The position numbers and the translations under genes were made by a program. From positions 2,418,001-2,482,000 of the forward strand of contig NC_089186.1 of NCBI RefSeq assembly GCF_947507565.1: 64,000 bases of DNA. Direction: 5' to 3'. Positions 43,101 through 56,164 of this stretch are shown here, piece by piece. Under the pieces are notes generated by a model. The model had not been told where the DNA came from. It ran no database searches and saw only the letters and a list, made by a program, of their open reading frames with translations. The stretch's first letter is position 1; each line of letters starts with the position of its first letter. This stretch comes from Oscarella lobularis (taxonomy: Eukaryota > Porifera > Homoscleromorpha > Homosclerophorida > Oscarellidae).

Positions 43101-46100
43101 TTTTCTTTTCCTCCTTAGGAACATTTACCCGTTATTTCGACGCTTTGTAATCCCGGTATTCGCGGTCGACATTGGCAGAAAATGTCCGAGATAATTGGCT
43201 TCGATCTCACCCCCGACATGGGTACGACACTCCGAAAAGTTCTCAAATACGATCTCGCTCCTCACATGGACGAATTCGAGTCGATTAGCGCCGCGGCGAG
43301 TAAGGAATTCTCGCTCGAAAAAGCGATGACGAAGATGGAGGACGATTGGGATTCTATTATTTTTGGTATGACGCTCTATCGCGATACGGGCGTCTCCATT
43401 CTCGCTGCAATCGACGAAATTCAAACGACGCTCGATGATCAGATTGTTAAGACGCAGACGATGCGCGGTTCGCCGTTTATTAAGCCGTTTGAAGCGCAAA
43501 TCAAAACGTGGGAAGAACGTCTATTGGAGATGCAGGAGACGATTGATGAGTGGCTGAAGGTTCAAGCGCAATGGCTCTACTTAGAACCGATATTCAGCTC
43601 CGAGGATATCATGCAGCAGATGCCGGAAGAGGGGCGATTGTTTCAGCAAGTCGATCGACACTGGAAAGAGATTATGAAACACGCAGTGAAGAATCCAAAA
43701 GTAAGAGATTAATGTTCTTTAGTTATTAGAGGTTCCCTAGCTGTACAAATATCATAGAAACCCCAAGGCACTATCAGTTATTTCCAGTCAATAGAGGCTC
43801 CTCTATTCCAAGACAACCGTTAGTAGAGGTCTCCTAACTGTAGAAGATTTTTCAGTTGAAAGAGACGAACGTATAGCCTTTTAATAGAGACCCCGAGGCA
43901 CTGTTTTTCAGTTAATAGAGGGCTCCTTCTAGCTGTACATTATCCCGAGACTACCGAACGTTTTTTTCAGTTTATAAGCGTAGCAAAATTCTAGTTGAGA
44001 GACACGTACGTATAGGAAATGAGTGATAAAAAATCCTAGAGTCCCCTAGGCACTATCCTTGATTTTTTTCCTCTCCTTTCCTCTCCCCCCAAGGCTTTGC
44101 AAGCGACTGCGATGCCTGGTCTGCATAAAAAGCTCATCGAGTGTAACGAGCTCCTGGATCGCATCAACAAGGGTCTCAATCAATATCTCGAAAAGAAACG
44201 TCTCTTCTTCCCGCGCTTCTTCTTCCTCTCCAACGACGAAATGCTCGAAATTCTCTCCGAAACGAAAGACCCGTCTCGCGTGCAACCGCACTTGAAAAAA
44301 TGCTTCGAAGGAATCGGAAAATTGAGTTTCACCGAATCGCTCGACATCACGGCGCTCTTCAGCAGCGAAGGCGAAAAAGTCGAACTCAGCGAAACGATAT
44401 CGACGTCGGCGGCACGCGGTGCCGTCGAGAAGTGGCTACTTCAAGTCCAAGACGTCATGCTGATGAGCGTTCGCGATGTAATGGAGCGTTCACTCGACGC
44501 TTATAATATTGATCCGAGAGTCGATTGGGTGCGCGAGTGGCCCGGGCAAGTCGTTCTCAATGCGTCGCAGATTTTCTGGACACGTGAAGTGCATGAGGCG
44601 ATTCGGTCAGGACCGCTTGGACTGAAGGAGTATCACGAGAAATTGACGAATCAGGTGAGAGAGTAGCACCTCTTGAGTCCTTTTAAAAAATAGAACCCTA
44701 AGTGGATACTATTTGAAAGTCTGGGCTCGTTAGAAATTAATTTTGAACACCCACGAACCAATAAAAATCCCAGGGTACTATTTGAAAGTCGGGGCTCTTT
44801 AGAAATTAATTTTGAACAGTAGTACAAAGTGTCATAAAAGCCCACAATCCCCAGGCTCAAGTAAAAATCCCAGGGGTACTATTTGAAAGTCTGGGTTCGT
44901 TAGAAATTAATTTTGAACAGTAGCACAAAGCCCACAAGCCCCAGCTTCTAATAAAATTCCAGGGGTACTTTTTGAAAGGGATCTGGGCTCGTTAGAAATT
45001 CGTACAGGGTATATAAAAGCCCACTCTCTAGGCTGGAGTTGGCTATGCATTATTTTTACTCTCTTTAGTTGAATGATATTGTGACGCTTGTTCGCGGTAA
45101 ATTGACTACTCAGAATCGTATAACGCTTGGCGCTTTGGTCGTTATTGACGTTCACGCGCGCGACGTTGTTGCTGATATGGCGGGAAAAGGTATTAGCGTA
45201 TTATTTTAGATTTGGCTTTATTTTAATTGCATTTTTAGGCGTTTCGAAGGAGAATGACTTTCAGTGGCTGTGCCAGTTGAGATACTATTGGGAGGAGAGT
45301 AATTGTATTGTGAGGATAACGAACGCCGAGGTGCGATACGGTTACGAGTATTTGGGAAACACAGGGAGGTCAGTAAAGCGATATAGAGACTCTATATATA
45401 GAGAGAGAGTAAGGGGGTCCCCTTAGATTGGTAATTACTCCGTTGACGGATCGCTGCTATCGAACGCTTGTCGGAGCGTTCCATTTGAATCTGAACGGCG
45501 CGCCGGAGGGTCCGGCGGGAACGGGAAAAACCGAAACAACAAAAGTGAATTTTAAATAATTAATAATCAAATCGATTCAAGAGTCTTTTGCTTAGGATTT
45601 AGCCAAGGCTTTAGCCGTCCAATGCGTCGTTTTTAATTGCTCAGACGGCTTGGATTACTTAGCTATGGGTAAATTCTTCAAGGGACTCGCGTCCGCCGGC
45701 GCGTGGGCCTGCTTCGACGAATTCAACCGCATCGAACTCGAAGTTCTCTCCGTCATAGCCCAACAAGTAAACCAAAAAATAAATAATAAATACACCTATT
45801 AATTTTTCCTAGATTTTATGCATTCAAAGAGCCGTTCAAAGTCACCAAAAACGTTTCATTTTCGAGGGCACGGAATTGGATTTAAATCCCCAATGCTACG
45901 TCTGCATCACGATGAATCCCGGCTACGCGGGTCGCTCCGAATTGCCGGACAATCTCAAGGTACTCTTTCGTCCCGTCGCGATGATGGTCCCCGATTACGC
46001 GCTCATCGGCGAAATTATGCTCTATTCGTGCGGTTTTATCGACGCGCGTAATCTCTCCGTTAAAATCGTGACGACATATCGGCTGTGTTCCGAGCAACTT

Positions 46101-49100
46101 TCGTCGCAATTTCACTACGATTACGGCATGCGTGCCGTCAAAGCCGTACTCGCCGCCGCGGGGAATCTAAAATTAAAATTTCCCGACGAAAAGGAAGATA
46201 TTCTTTTACTCCGTTCCATTATGGATGTTAATTTGCCGAAATTTCTCTCGCACGATATTCCGCTTTTCGAGGGAATTATCAGCGATTTATTTCCCGGCGT
46301 TCAACTACCGAATCCCGACTACGACGTCTTTCTCGACGCGGCGAGACGAATCTGCGCGAAACGCAATCTCCAAGCGACGCCCTTCTTCGAACAGAAGCTC
46401 ATACAAATGTGGGAGATGATGATCGTTCGGCACGGCTTCATGCTCGTCGGCGAGCCGTTCGCCGGCAAGACGATGGTCCTGCAGGTCCTCGCCGACACGC
46501 TGACGACGCTCGCCGACGAGGGAACGTTCGAGGAAGCGTCCAAGGCAGGAAAATTAAGAGGAGATGTCTAAAGGAGTTTATGTAGTGTCTAGGTTATTTA
46601 TCGCGTTATTAATCCGAAGTCGGTGACTATGGGGCAGTTGTTTGGTCAATTTGATCCCGTTTCTCATGAGGTATGACGTGTTTTGAGGGCTCCTACCTCT
46701 CCTCTAAGAAAGGGGGGATTTTTTTATAGTGGACTGATGGGGTTGTTGCGAATACGTTTCGCGAATTCGCTTCGGCGCAGAATGACGATCGTAAGTGGGT
46801 CGTCTTTGACGGGCCCGTTGACACGCTGTGGATCGAAAGCATGAACACCGTCCTAGACGACAATAAAAAGGTTAGACAGACAAAACTTCTATAATTAATC
46901 AATTTATTGATTTTCTCGTAGCTTTGTCTTATGAGCGGCGAAATTATTCAAATGTCCAATAGCATGTCGTTGATTTTTGAGACGATGGATTTAGCCCAAG
47001 CCTCGCCGGCGACCGTGAGTCGCTGCGGAATGATTTACGCCGAGCCAGCGTCGCTAGGATACGAACCGCTCCTCATATCATGGTACAAATACAAAGGGAT
47101 TAATCCTATAAGGTATACGTATCTCTCTAGGCTTAATTCTCTTCCTGAGCATCTTCAGGGCGAGCAGCGAACTTTGATTCGCGCTCTATTCGATTGGCTT
47201 CTTCCCCCGTGTCTTCTTTTCGTTCGTAAGAGCGTTCGAGAATTGGTGCCGACTTCGGAGAGTTGCATGGCGTGCGCTCTCATGAAACTATTTCAAGTTC
47301 TCATGGCAACCGACGACGATAATCCAATTGATCCGAAATTTTTAAAATCGTGGATAACGGTAAAACAAAATCGTCCGTTATTTTTAATTAAAAATCGTTA
47401 TTATTTTTAATTAAAAATCGCCTTTATTTTAATTAATTGATTAAACTATTTTAAATTTTTATTTCTAGTCTTCTTTTCAATTTGCTTTGATTTGGTCCGT
47501 CGGAGCGAGTTGCGATCACGACGGAAGACAGAAATTCGACCAGCACTTCCGCGATCTCGTTTCGGGTCGAATGGACGAACATCCGACGCCGAACGTCGTC
47601 GGGAAAATGGACTGTCCACTTCCGCCGGAAGGACTCGTATACGACTTCATGTTCGAGGTAAAAAACATATTAAAATTTAGTAATTATTGATTTTTTGGGG
47701 GTCGTAGCGTAAGGCGAGAGGTAAATGGATTCCGTGGATTGATACGATACGCGATCAGACTTTGGAACGCTATAAAAAAGTCACGGATATCATCGTCCCA
47801 ACGGTGGACACAGCAAGGCGAGAATAAATCAAAATCCATATACTCCACCTCTATATTTCCCTCAGATACACATACCTCATGGATCTAATGATCCGTCACA
47901 ATCTACCCCTCCTTCTCGTCGGTCCAACGGGCACGGGAAAATCCGTCTACGTGAAAGACAAGCTCATCAACGGGCTCCCCAGAGAAAAATACCTCCCGCT
48001 TGTCGTAAATTTTTCCGCACAAACGACGGCCGGACAAACGCAAGATCTCATCATGTCGAAACTCGATAAACGTCGCAAAGGCGTCTTCGGTCCTCAAATG
48101 GGTAAAAAGTGCGTGATATTCGTCGACGATATGAATATGCCGGCGTTGGAGCGATACGGCGCGCAGCCGCCGATTGAACTCCTGCGCCAATGGATGGACC
48201 ATCGCATGTGGTACGATAAGAAAGACACTTCGAAGCTCAGCGTCGTCGATATTCAATTTCTCGGCGCTATGGGGCCGCCTGGCGGCAGTCGCAATCCCGT
48301 CACGCCGCGCTTTCTTCGTCATTTTAATCTCGTCACTATGACGACGTTCGATGACGTTACGATGCATCGAATTTTTTCGAGTATTGTCGGGTTTTATTTG
48401 AAGCGGAGTGGATTCACTTCGGAGTATTTTTCCGTGGGGAATCAAATCGTTTCGGCGACGATGGAGGTAGGGGGGTTGATTATTTATTTAATCGAGTATT
48501 TATTTTCGGTGTGGGAAGGTTTATAAGTCGGCTATTAGTCACTTATTGCCTACGCCCGCTAAATCGCACTACACGTTCAATCTACGCGACTTTTCGCGCG
48601 TTATTCAAGGCGTACTTCTCGCCAAACCGGAATCAGTGGAAAATAAGAGAACTTTTATAAGGCAACATCATTTTTTGTTATTGTGTCTCTTATTTCGATG
48701 AGGGCTTCTTTAGGCTTTGGACGCACGAAGTCTATCGCGTTTTCTATGATCGTCTTATTGACGTTTCCGATCGCACGTGGCTATTCGAAACGACTCGCGA
48801 TCTCGTCAAGACGACGTTCAAGGACAACTTCACGGATATATTCAAGCACTTGACGCCGGACGGCAACGCGAAGCCGACGGAAGACGACATGCGAAGTCTC
48901 ATGTTCGCCGACTTCATAAACTCAGATTCAGTAAAAGAGAAATTAGAAAAAAGGATTTATTTTCTATTGTTTTTTTTCTTCTTGAAGACGAATAAGAATT
49001 ATGAGGAAGTGGCGTCGTTGGAGAATCTCTATGGAATCGTAGAGAATCAACTTGGGGAATACAACAACATGCATAAAGCGAAAATGAATTTAGTCATATT

Positions 49101-52100
49101 CAGGTAAAGATACCTCACCTAAGAGCGTTTTTTTCTATTTTTCTCCCCTTAGATATGTCCTTGAACATCTTGTTCGTATTTGTCGCGTTCTGAAGCAGTC
49201 CGGCGGCAACGCGCTTCTCGTCGGTGTCGGCGGATCCGGCCGGCAATCGTTGAGTCGTCTCGCCGCTCACATCGCCGATTTTCACGTTTTTCAGCCGGAG
49301 ATTACGAAGAGCTATGGCACCGTCGAGTGGAAGGAAGACGTTAAAACGACGCTTAAATCGGCGGGGAAGGACGGCAAAACGACCGTGTTTCTTCTCACTG
49401 ATACGCAAATTAAAAAGGAGTCGTTTCTCGAAGATGTCGATAATCTTTTGAATACGGGTGAAGTTCCCAATCTTTTTGCGGCTGATGAGCGACAGGAGAT
49501 TATTGAAGCGATGCGACCCATTGCTGCGGCTGAGGATAAGAATGCTGATTTTACGCCGCTTTCGCTCTTCAATTTCTTCATTAATCGGTGCAAGGAGAAC
49601 TTGCATATCGTTCTCGCGATGAGTCCCATAGGCGATGCTTTTCGTAATCGTTTGAGGCAGTTTCCGTCGCTCATTAATTGCTGTACGATCGACTGGTTTA
49701 TGGTGAGGAGAGAGCGCCGATTAGTAGAGAATATTTAGGTATATTTGGGGGGTTTTAGGCTTGGCCTGAAGACGCGCTCGTTCTCGTCGCAAATAAGTTC
49801 CTCGAATCGGTCGAAATGACGGAACACGAGCGAAAATCCGTCGTCAAATTATGCCAAGTCTTTCACCAATCCTCTCGCCAATTATCAGAACGGTAAGACG
49901 CGAAGTTTAATTGTCTTGATCTAATTAACGAGATACTTTATTTGAAACAATTAAATTTATATTCAAATATAAATTTCTTAGTCGTCTTGATTTAATTAAC
50001 AAATTAATTGAAATTTTTAGATTACTTAGTCGTCTTAATTTAATTAATGAAAATTATAATTGAATTAAAATTTTAAATATCTTAGTCGTTTGATTAATGT
50101 ATAAATTTCTTCGATTTCTTAGTCGTCTCCATCAAATTAAATTAATTAATTAAATTTTGAATTTTTTAGATTTCTTGATCAACTTGGTCGACACAACTAC
50201 GTCACGCCGACGTCATATCTCGAGCTCATATCGTCGTTTAAGCGTCTTCTCGGCGCTAAACAGGACACCGTAATTCGAATGAAACGTCGCTACGAAGTCG
50301 GTCTCGAGAAGCTCGCATCAGCGGCGAGCCAAGTGGCGGGCATGCAAAAGGAACTCGAAGACTTGCAGCCCCAGCTCAAAACAGCAGCAGAAGAAAACGA
50401 AAAAATGATGACAATCATCGCAAAAGAGAGCGTTGAAGTCGAAGAAAAGAGCAAAGTCGTGCGTCAAGACGAAGCAGTCGCGTCAGAAAAAGCAGCCGAA
50501 GCGAAAGCATTAAAGGAGGAATGCGAGAGCGATTTAGCGGAGGCAATACCGGCTCTCGAAGCGGCCCTAGCCGCGCTAAAAACCCTCAAACCCGCCGACA
50601 TAACAGTCGTAAAATCAATGAAAAATCCACCGGACGGCGTGAAACTCGTCATGGAAGCCGTCTGCGTAATGAAAGAGGTAAAACCGGACAAAGTCAACGA
50701 TCCGGCGGGCACGGGAAAAAAGATTCTCGACTATTGGGGCCCGTCGAAGCGCGTCCTAGGCGACATGAATTTCCTCGCATCCCTACGCGAATATGATAAG
50801 GATAACATTCCCGTGAGCGTCATAAAAAAAATTCGCGATGACTATATAACGAATCCGGATTTCGATCCGACGAAAGTTCGCAATGCTTCGTCGGCGGCCG
50901 AAGGTCTTTGTAGGTGGATTAAAGCGATGGAGATTTACGATCGAGTGGCGAAAGTTGTCGCACCGAAAAAAATTAAATTAAAAGAAGCCGAATCGTCGCT
51001 CGCTGAAACGATGAAAATTCTCAACGAAAAACGCGCCGAATTGAAAGAAGTCGAAGATCGACTCGCGAGTCTTCAAGATCAATTCAAGGAGATGACGGAG
51101 AAGAAAGAGAAACTCGAATTCCAGGTGGATCAATGCGCGAAAAAATTAGAACGCGCCGAGAAATTAATTGGCGGTTTGGGCGGCGAAAAAACGCGCTGGT
51201 CTGCGGCGGCGAAATCTCTCCAAGCGACGTACGATAACTTGACAGGCGACGTTCTAATCGCTTCGGGAGTCATCGCATATCTCGGCGCTTTTACGGCGGG
51301 TTTTCGTAACGAATGCGTACGCGAATGGGTCGCCGCTTGTAAGGCGGAAAAGATCCCTTGTTCCACTGACTTTAGTCTGAGTAAAGTTCTCGGCGAACCG
51401 ATTAAGATTCGCGCTTGGAATATTAACGGTTTGCCTACGGATGCGTTTTCTGTCGATAACGGGGTTATCGTTGCGAATGCGCGACGTTGGCCGCTTATGA
51501 TTGATCCCCAAGGGCAGGCGAATAAGTGGGTGAAGAATAACGAGAAGGATAATAATTTGCACGTAATTAAGTTGAGCGATTCGGACTACGTGCGAACGCT
51601 GGAGAACTGTATACAATTTGGGACGCCCGTGCTGTTGGAAAACGTCGGCGAGGAACTCGATCCGTCGCTCGAACCGCTGCTCTTGAAGCAAACATTCAAA
51701 CAAGGTAAGATGGTATATACGTTTGTATGTAATTTAGAGTAAAGGTACAGAGCCAGAATCACGGTAGTAAATAATAGGCTCAGAGACTAAATATGACTCT
51801 GAGCCTATTTTCTTGGGCAGTGATTTAGGCTCAGAGCTAGAGTATCGTTTCTATGTGTAAAGGCGTACAGTACAGCCAGAATCACGGTAGGCTCAGAACC
51901 TAAATCACGACTTTAGAGAAAAGGCTCTGAGTCTATTTTCTAAAGACACGTTCTTTATTTTTCGTTATACTAGGTGGAGTTATGTGTATCAAATTGGGGG
52001 ATAATGTCATCGAGTATTCGTCCGATTTTCGGCTCTATATCACGTCGAAGTTGCGTAACCCGCACTATTTGCCTGAACTATCGACGAAAGTTTCGCTTTT

Positions 52101-55100
52101 GAATTTCATGATTACGCCTGAGGGACTCGAAGATCAGCTCCTCGGCATCGTCGTCGCGAAAGAGCGACCCGAGCTCGAGGAGGAGCGCAACGCGCTCATC
52201 GTCCAATCAGCGGCAAATAAAAAACAGCTAAAAGAAATCGAGGATAAAATACTCGAGACACTTTCCTCATCCGAAGGCGACATCCTCGAAGACGAAACAG
52301 CAATACAGATATTGGATTCATCGAAAGCGCTCTCAAATGAAATTGAAAAAAAGCAGAAAATCGCTGACGAAACCGAGAAGAAAATCGAGCAATCGCGCGC
52401 CGGTTACACGCCCGTTGCGAAACACGGTTCCGTTCTCTTTTTCTCCATCACTGATTTGCCGAATATCGATCCCATGTATCAGTACTCGCTCACCTGGTTC
52501 ATCAATCTCTTTAAGAATTCCATAGCGGAGAGTAATAAGTCGCAGAAACTCGAACGACGTCTTCTCTATCTTATGGATCACTTCACTTATAATCTGTATA
52601 CGAATGTATGCAGGTCGTTGTTCGAGAAGGATAAATTGCTCTTTTCGTTTTTACTCTGCTCGAATTTACTCAAAGCGAAAAATCAACTGAATCAGGACGA
52701 ATTTTTATTTCTTCTCACCGGAGGCGTGGGACTCGAGAACAAGGTAAAAAATTGAATTTTTGAATATTTAATACATGGAGAATCTTTTTTCGTTTAGTTG
52801 GCGAATCCGGCGCCTTCCTGGCTCTCCGATAAATCGTGGGACGAAATCTGTCGCATGTGCGATCTTCCCGCATTCAAGAACTTCCGCTCGCACTTCGAGA
52901 AACAGACAGACGACTGGCGATTCGTCTACGACAGCAAGGAACCCCACACGGCTCCCTTTCCGTCGCCATGGGATCGCAAGTTGACCGACTTCCAAAAAAT
53001 GATCGTCGTCCGTTGTCTTCGTCCCGATAAGATAATCCCCATGGTTACGACGTTTGTGGAGCAGAAATTGGGTCGACAATTCGTCGAGCCACCGCCTTTT
53101 GATTTGGCGAAGAGCTACGCTGATTCGCACAGTTGCGCGCCGCTTATATTCGTTCTCTCGCCGGGCGCCGATCCCATGGCCGGTTTATTGAAATTTGCTG
53201 AGGATAAGGGCTTCGTAGGGGATAAATTCAACGCGATATCTCTCGGGCAAGGACAGGTGAGCATTCCTTTAGAATTAATCGTTTTTTATTATGTTCTTTT
53301 TTAGGGGCCTATTGCTGCGAGTTTGATTGAACGGGCTGTCGATGAAGGGACGTGGGTTGTCTTGCAGAATTGCCACTTGGCTGTCTCGTGGATGTCGGCG
53401 CTCGAGAAGACGTGCGAGGAGTTCGTACCCGATAAAGTTAATCCGAATTTTCGGCTCTGGTTAACGAGTTATCCGTCGCCTAAAGTAAATATTGATTATT
53501 TTTGGGGGTTGATTTATTTGGGGGAATTTTGTTTTTTTAGTTTCCCGTGACTGTTCTTCAAAATGGCGTCAAAATGACGAATGAACCGCCTACGGGATTG
53601 AGGCAGAATCTCCTTCAATCCTACCTAAGTGATCCCATTTCGACGCCCGAATTTTTCGCCGGTTGCCCGGGAAAAGAAACGGTGTTTAAATATTTGACTT
53701 TTTTCTCTAATATCATATTGATTTTTATAAAGATTTGGGAACGATTGCTTTTCGCTCTCTGCTTCTTCCACGCTCTCGTTCAAGAACGACGAAAATTCGG
53801 TCCTCTCGGATGGAACATCCCCTACGGCTTCAACGAATCCGATCTGCGAATAAGCGTCCGTCAACTCCAAGTAAAAATCAATAAAAATTGAAACGACAAT
53901 AATATTTATTTTTAAGATGTTTGTGAACGAATATGATGATGTCCCGTACGCCGCTCTCACCTACATGACGGGCCAGTGCAACTACGGCGGCCGAGTGACC
54001 GACGACTGGGACAGGTACATAAAGATTTTATACTTAGAATTGATTTCCTTACGTTTTTCACTAGACGTTGTCTTCTAAATATGTTATCCACTTCTTATAC
54101 GAGTGACGTAGTGACTGATCCCAAGTATAAGTTCTCCCAAAGTGGAGCCTACGTCGCTCCGCCGAAATTCGATCACGAAGGATACGTCGATTTTATAAAA
54201 GTATTGATTTTTCCAGTCTCCATGAATATTCGCGATTTTTTCGCTTCAGAATCTTCCGACAGTTCAAACCCCGGAAGCGTTTGGAATGCACGACAATGTG
54301 GATATCTCGAAGGAGCTTCAGGAAACGAAGGAGCTCTTCGACTCGGTTCTCTTGACGCAGACGCAGCAGAGTGGCGGCGGATCGGGGAAGAAAACCGAGG
54401 AGGCGTTGATGGAAATAACGACGGACATTCTCGGAAAAGTACGTCGAATTTTTGAGATAATTTTATTGGATTTAATTCGTTTTTAGTTGCCTGCTAATTT
54501 CGATTTGGAGGAGTCGTTGAAGAAGTATCCTGTTACGTATTCGGAGAGTATGAATACGGTGCTGGTTCAAGAAATGGAGCGATTTAATAAGTGAGAGCCC
54601 TTAGGGTCTTATAAATTCATCTAGAATTATTTCTCAGGCTCTCTGATGCCATTCGCTCGAGTCTCCGGTCGCTACAGAAAGCGATTAAGGGTCTCGTGGT
54701 TATGAATGCTCAATTGGAAGGCGTAGCGAGTAGTCTTCTCATTGGAAAGGTCTCCACTTCATTCCAGATGAAAAATCAATTAATTTTTCCATATAAAAGG
54801 TGCCTGATTTGTGGGCGAAAAAGTCGTATCCCAGTCTCAAGCCTCTCGGAAGCTACGTCAATGATTTGCTCGCGCGACTCGCCTTTCTGCAGGAGTGGTA
54901 CGACAAGGGAAAACCGCCCGTCTTCTGGATCTCAGGCTTTTATTTCACTCAGGTATAATGGGGTACCCACTTTAGGGGGGGAGTCTATATTTTTTTCCTT
55001 AGGCTTTTTTGACGGGAGCTATGCAGAATTACGCTCGACGCTACACCATTCCAATCGATAAGCTAGGCTTTGAATTCGAGGTACGCTAGCAGGAGAAAAA

Positions 55101-55590
55101 TTAAAAAATACTATTAATCTTTATTTTTTTTAGGTTCTAGATAAGGATGATTGTTCGAGTCCGCCTGATGACGGCGTCTACGTAAGAGGATTGTTTCTAG
55201 ACGGGTGTCGTTGGGATAGAAACAAGTAAGAGACACAATTTTTATATAAATAATTAATTAATTAAACAATGATTGTTTTTAGGGGTGTTTTGGCTGAATC
55301 TCACCCGAAAGTTCTTTATGACGCCATGCCTGTCATGTGGCTAAAACCGGGTAAGAATAATTATAATTTATGAATTTTTCGAGAATTTTTTTCTACTAGC
55401 TAAAAAGGTGGATATGAAAGATTTGCCCACGTATGAGTGTCCCGTATATAAGACGAGCGCTCGACGAGGAACGCTGTCGACAACGGGTCACTCGACGAAT
55501 TACGTTCTCGCTGTGAAATTGCTGACTGATAAGCCGGTAAAGCATTGGATTCTGAGAGGGGTTGCTCTGCTCTGTCAGCTGGACGATTGA
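40101..55590 (+). CDS. DNAH7: Axonemal dynein heavy chain, inner-arm DNAH7-like
   Basis: Motor subunit of a single-headed inner-arm dynein; it hydrolyses ATP to slide axonemal microtubules. About 40 exons. Exon 1 (40101-40240) has the start [15 protein letters not shown]; exon 2 starts at 40406 and the phases join exactly. The N-terminal tail and linker run to about 45.4 kb. AAA1 has GPAGTGKT (45509-45532) and [12 protein letters not shown]2 has GEPFAGKT (about 46449); AAA3 has GPTGTGKS (about 47920); AAA4 has GVGGSGRQS (about 49223). The stalk coiled coil and microtubule-binding domain lie in 50279-51740, followed by AAA5, AAA6 and a C-terminal domain ending [12 protein letters not shown]-like ([11 protein letters not shown]). 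A degenerate EF-hand-like stretch before AAA4 ([13 protein letters not shown]) matches DNAH7 best; DNAH3 or DNAH12 are the alternatives. No break was seen. Confidence 0.85.
43730..44060 (+). repeat. Degenerate tandem repeats in a dynein intron
   Basis: Long intron (about 43701-44095) in a gene of otherwise short introns. Fragments such as AATAGAGGCTCC, CCCCGAGGCACT, CTAGCTGTAC and TTTTTCAGTTAATAGAG recur several times at irregular 60-100 base spacing. No open frame of note. Confidence 0.5.
44685..45030 (+). repeat. Four-unit tandem repeat in a dynein intron
   Basis: Units of about 85-105 bases, each with the core TACTATTTGAAAGTCTGGGC (or a variant) then TTAGAAATTAATTTTGAACA, and often CAAAGCCCACAA. 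The fourth unit is more diverged. It expands the intron 44656-45068 well beyond the gene's usual size. Confidence 0.7.
49895..50168 (+). repeat. AT-rich tandem repeat in a dynein intron
   Basis: Repeated CTTAGTCGTCTTGATTTAAT-like blocks (at about 49908, 49977, 50027, 50081 and 50120) separated by TAATTAA-rich sequence, ending at the acceptor before [10 protein letters not shown]. Confidence 0.6.
51742..51975 (+). repeat. Inverted-repeat-rich dynein intron
   Basis: The motif AGGCTCAGAG recurs (about 51776, 51828, 51889). The first copy pairs with CTCTGAGCCT about 11 bases downstream, giving a perfect 10-bp stem. A second ACAGCCAGAATCACGGTAG block repeats the flank. The intron may fold into hairpins or derive from a small mobile element. 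Confidence 0.6.
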
Positions 55591-55763
55591 TCGCGATATT
55601 ATATACTGTACGTTTTTTAGGAATTGCATGATATGATTCACTGTCTGTTCACGTCATTTGAAATACCACGTGATCGCCGGGAACTTGGATCAAGCACATG
55701 TTGGAAGTTCGCTGTTCGTTTCTACGCGTTTATCGATCCTTTTCGCTGATTCCTCTCAACGCA

Positions 55764-56164
55764 ATGGTCGACGAAGTGGCCCTGGGCGTCTGCTTCGAAA
55801 CGCAAACGCTTCGCGTTGACGTGGAGCTCAGAAAACGAGCAAGAAGCTCCGCTACGACGTTTTCGAGCGTCCGCGACCGTTTTCCTGACTCGATCTCTTC
55901 GCAGCTCTCTCTTCTAGGCAAAGAGGAACGACTAAAGGTGAGAAAACTGCAATCTACTGCGAAACGACGACAATCAGACGGTGAGAAATAAGAAAACGAA
56001 TATGGCGACCTCGCGCATCATTTTAGCAAATCGTAACGCGGTCTCTATAGGAAGAAAAGACAGTGAAGTCATCGGGAGCCGCGCTCGAGCTACAGTGGCA
56101 ATCAAGTGTCCTTTCACAGGATGAAAATCAAGATAGAACCGATATTTTGTGTTCGTTTGTTTGA
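55764..56164 (+). CDS. Possible small two-exon gene, ubiquitin-like pattern
   Basis: Exon 1 is 55764-55937 (in-frame ATG also at 55698) and exon 2 is 56051-56164. The donor GTGAGA and acceptor TCTCTATAG join in phase to give about 95 residues ending CSFV and TGA. Codon use in exon 1 looks like the neighbouring genes. The order of residues resembles a ubiquitin-like fold: TLRVDVEL (second strand), FSSVRDRFPD (helix), SQLSLLGKEERLKEE (strand and turn), ALELQWQ (last strand). No family is recognised. It starts about 170 bp after the dynein stop on the same strand. It could be a chance open frame. Confidence 0.35.

Noticed and set aside
44685-45030. Regularly spaced repeats as a CRISPR-like array
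   Set aside because: Eukaryotic intron; units are whole-length tandem repeats without unique spacers.
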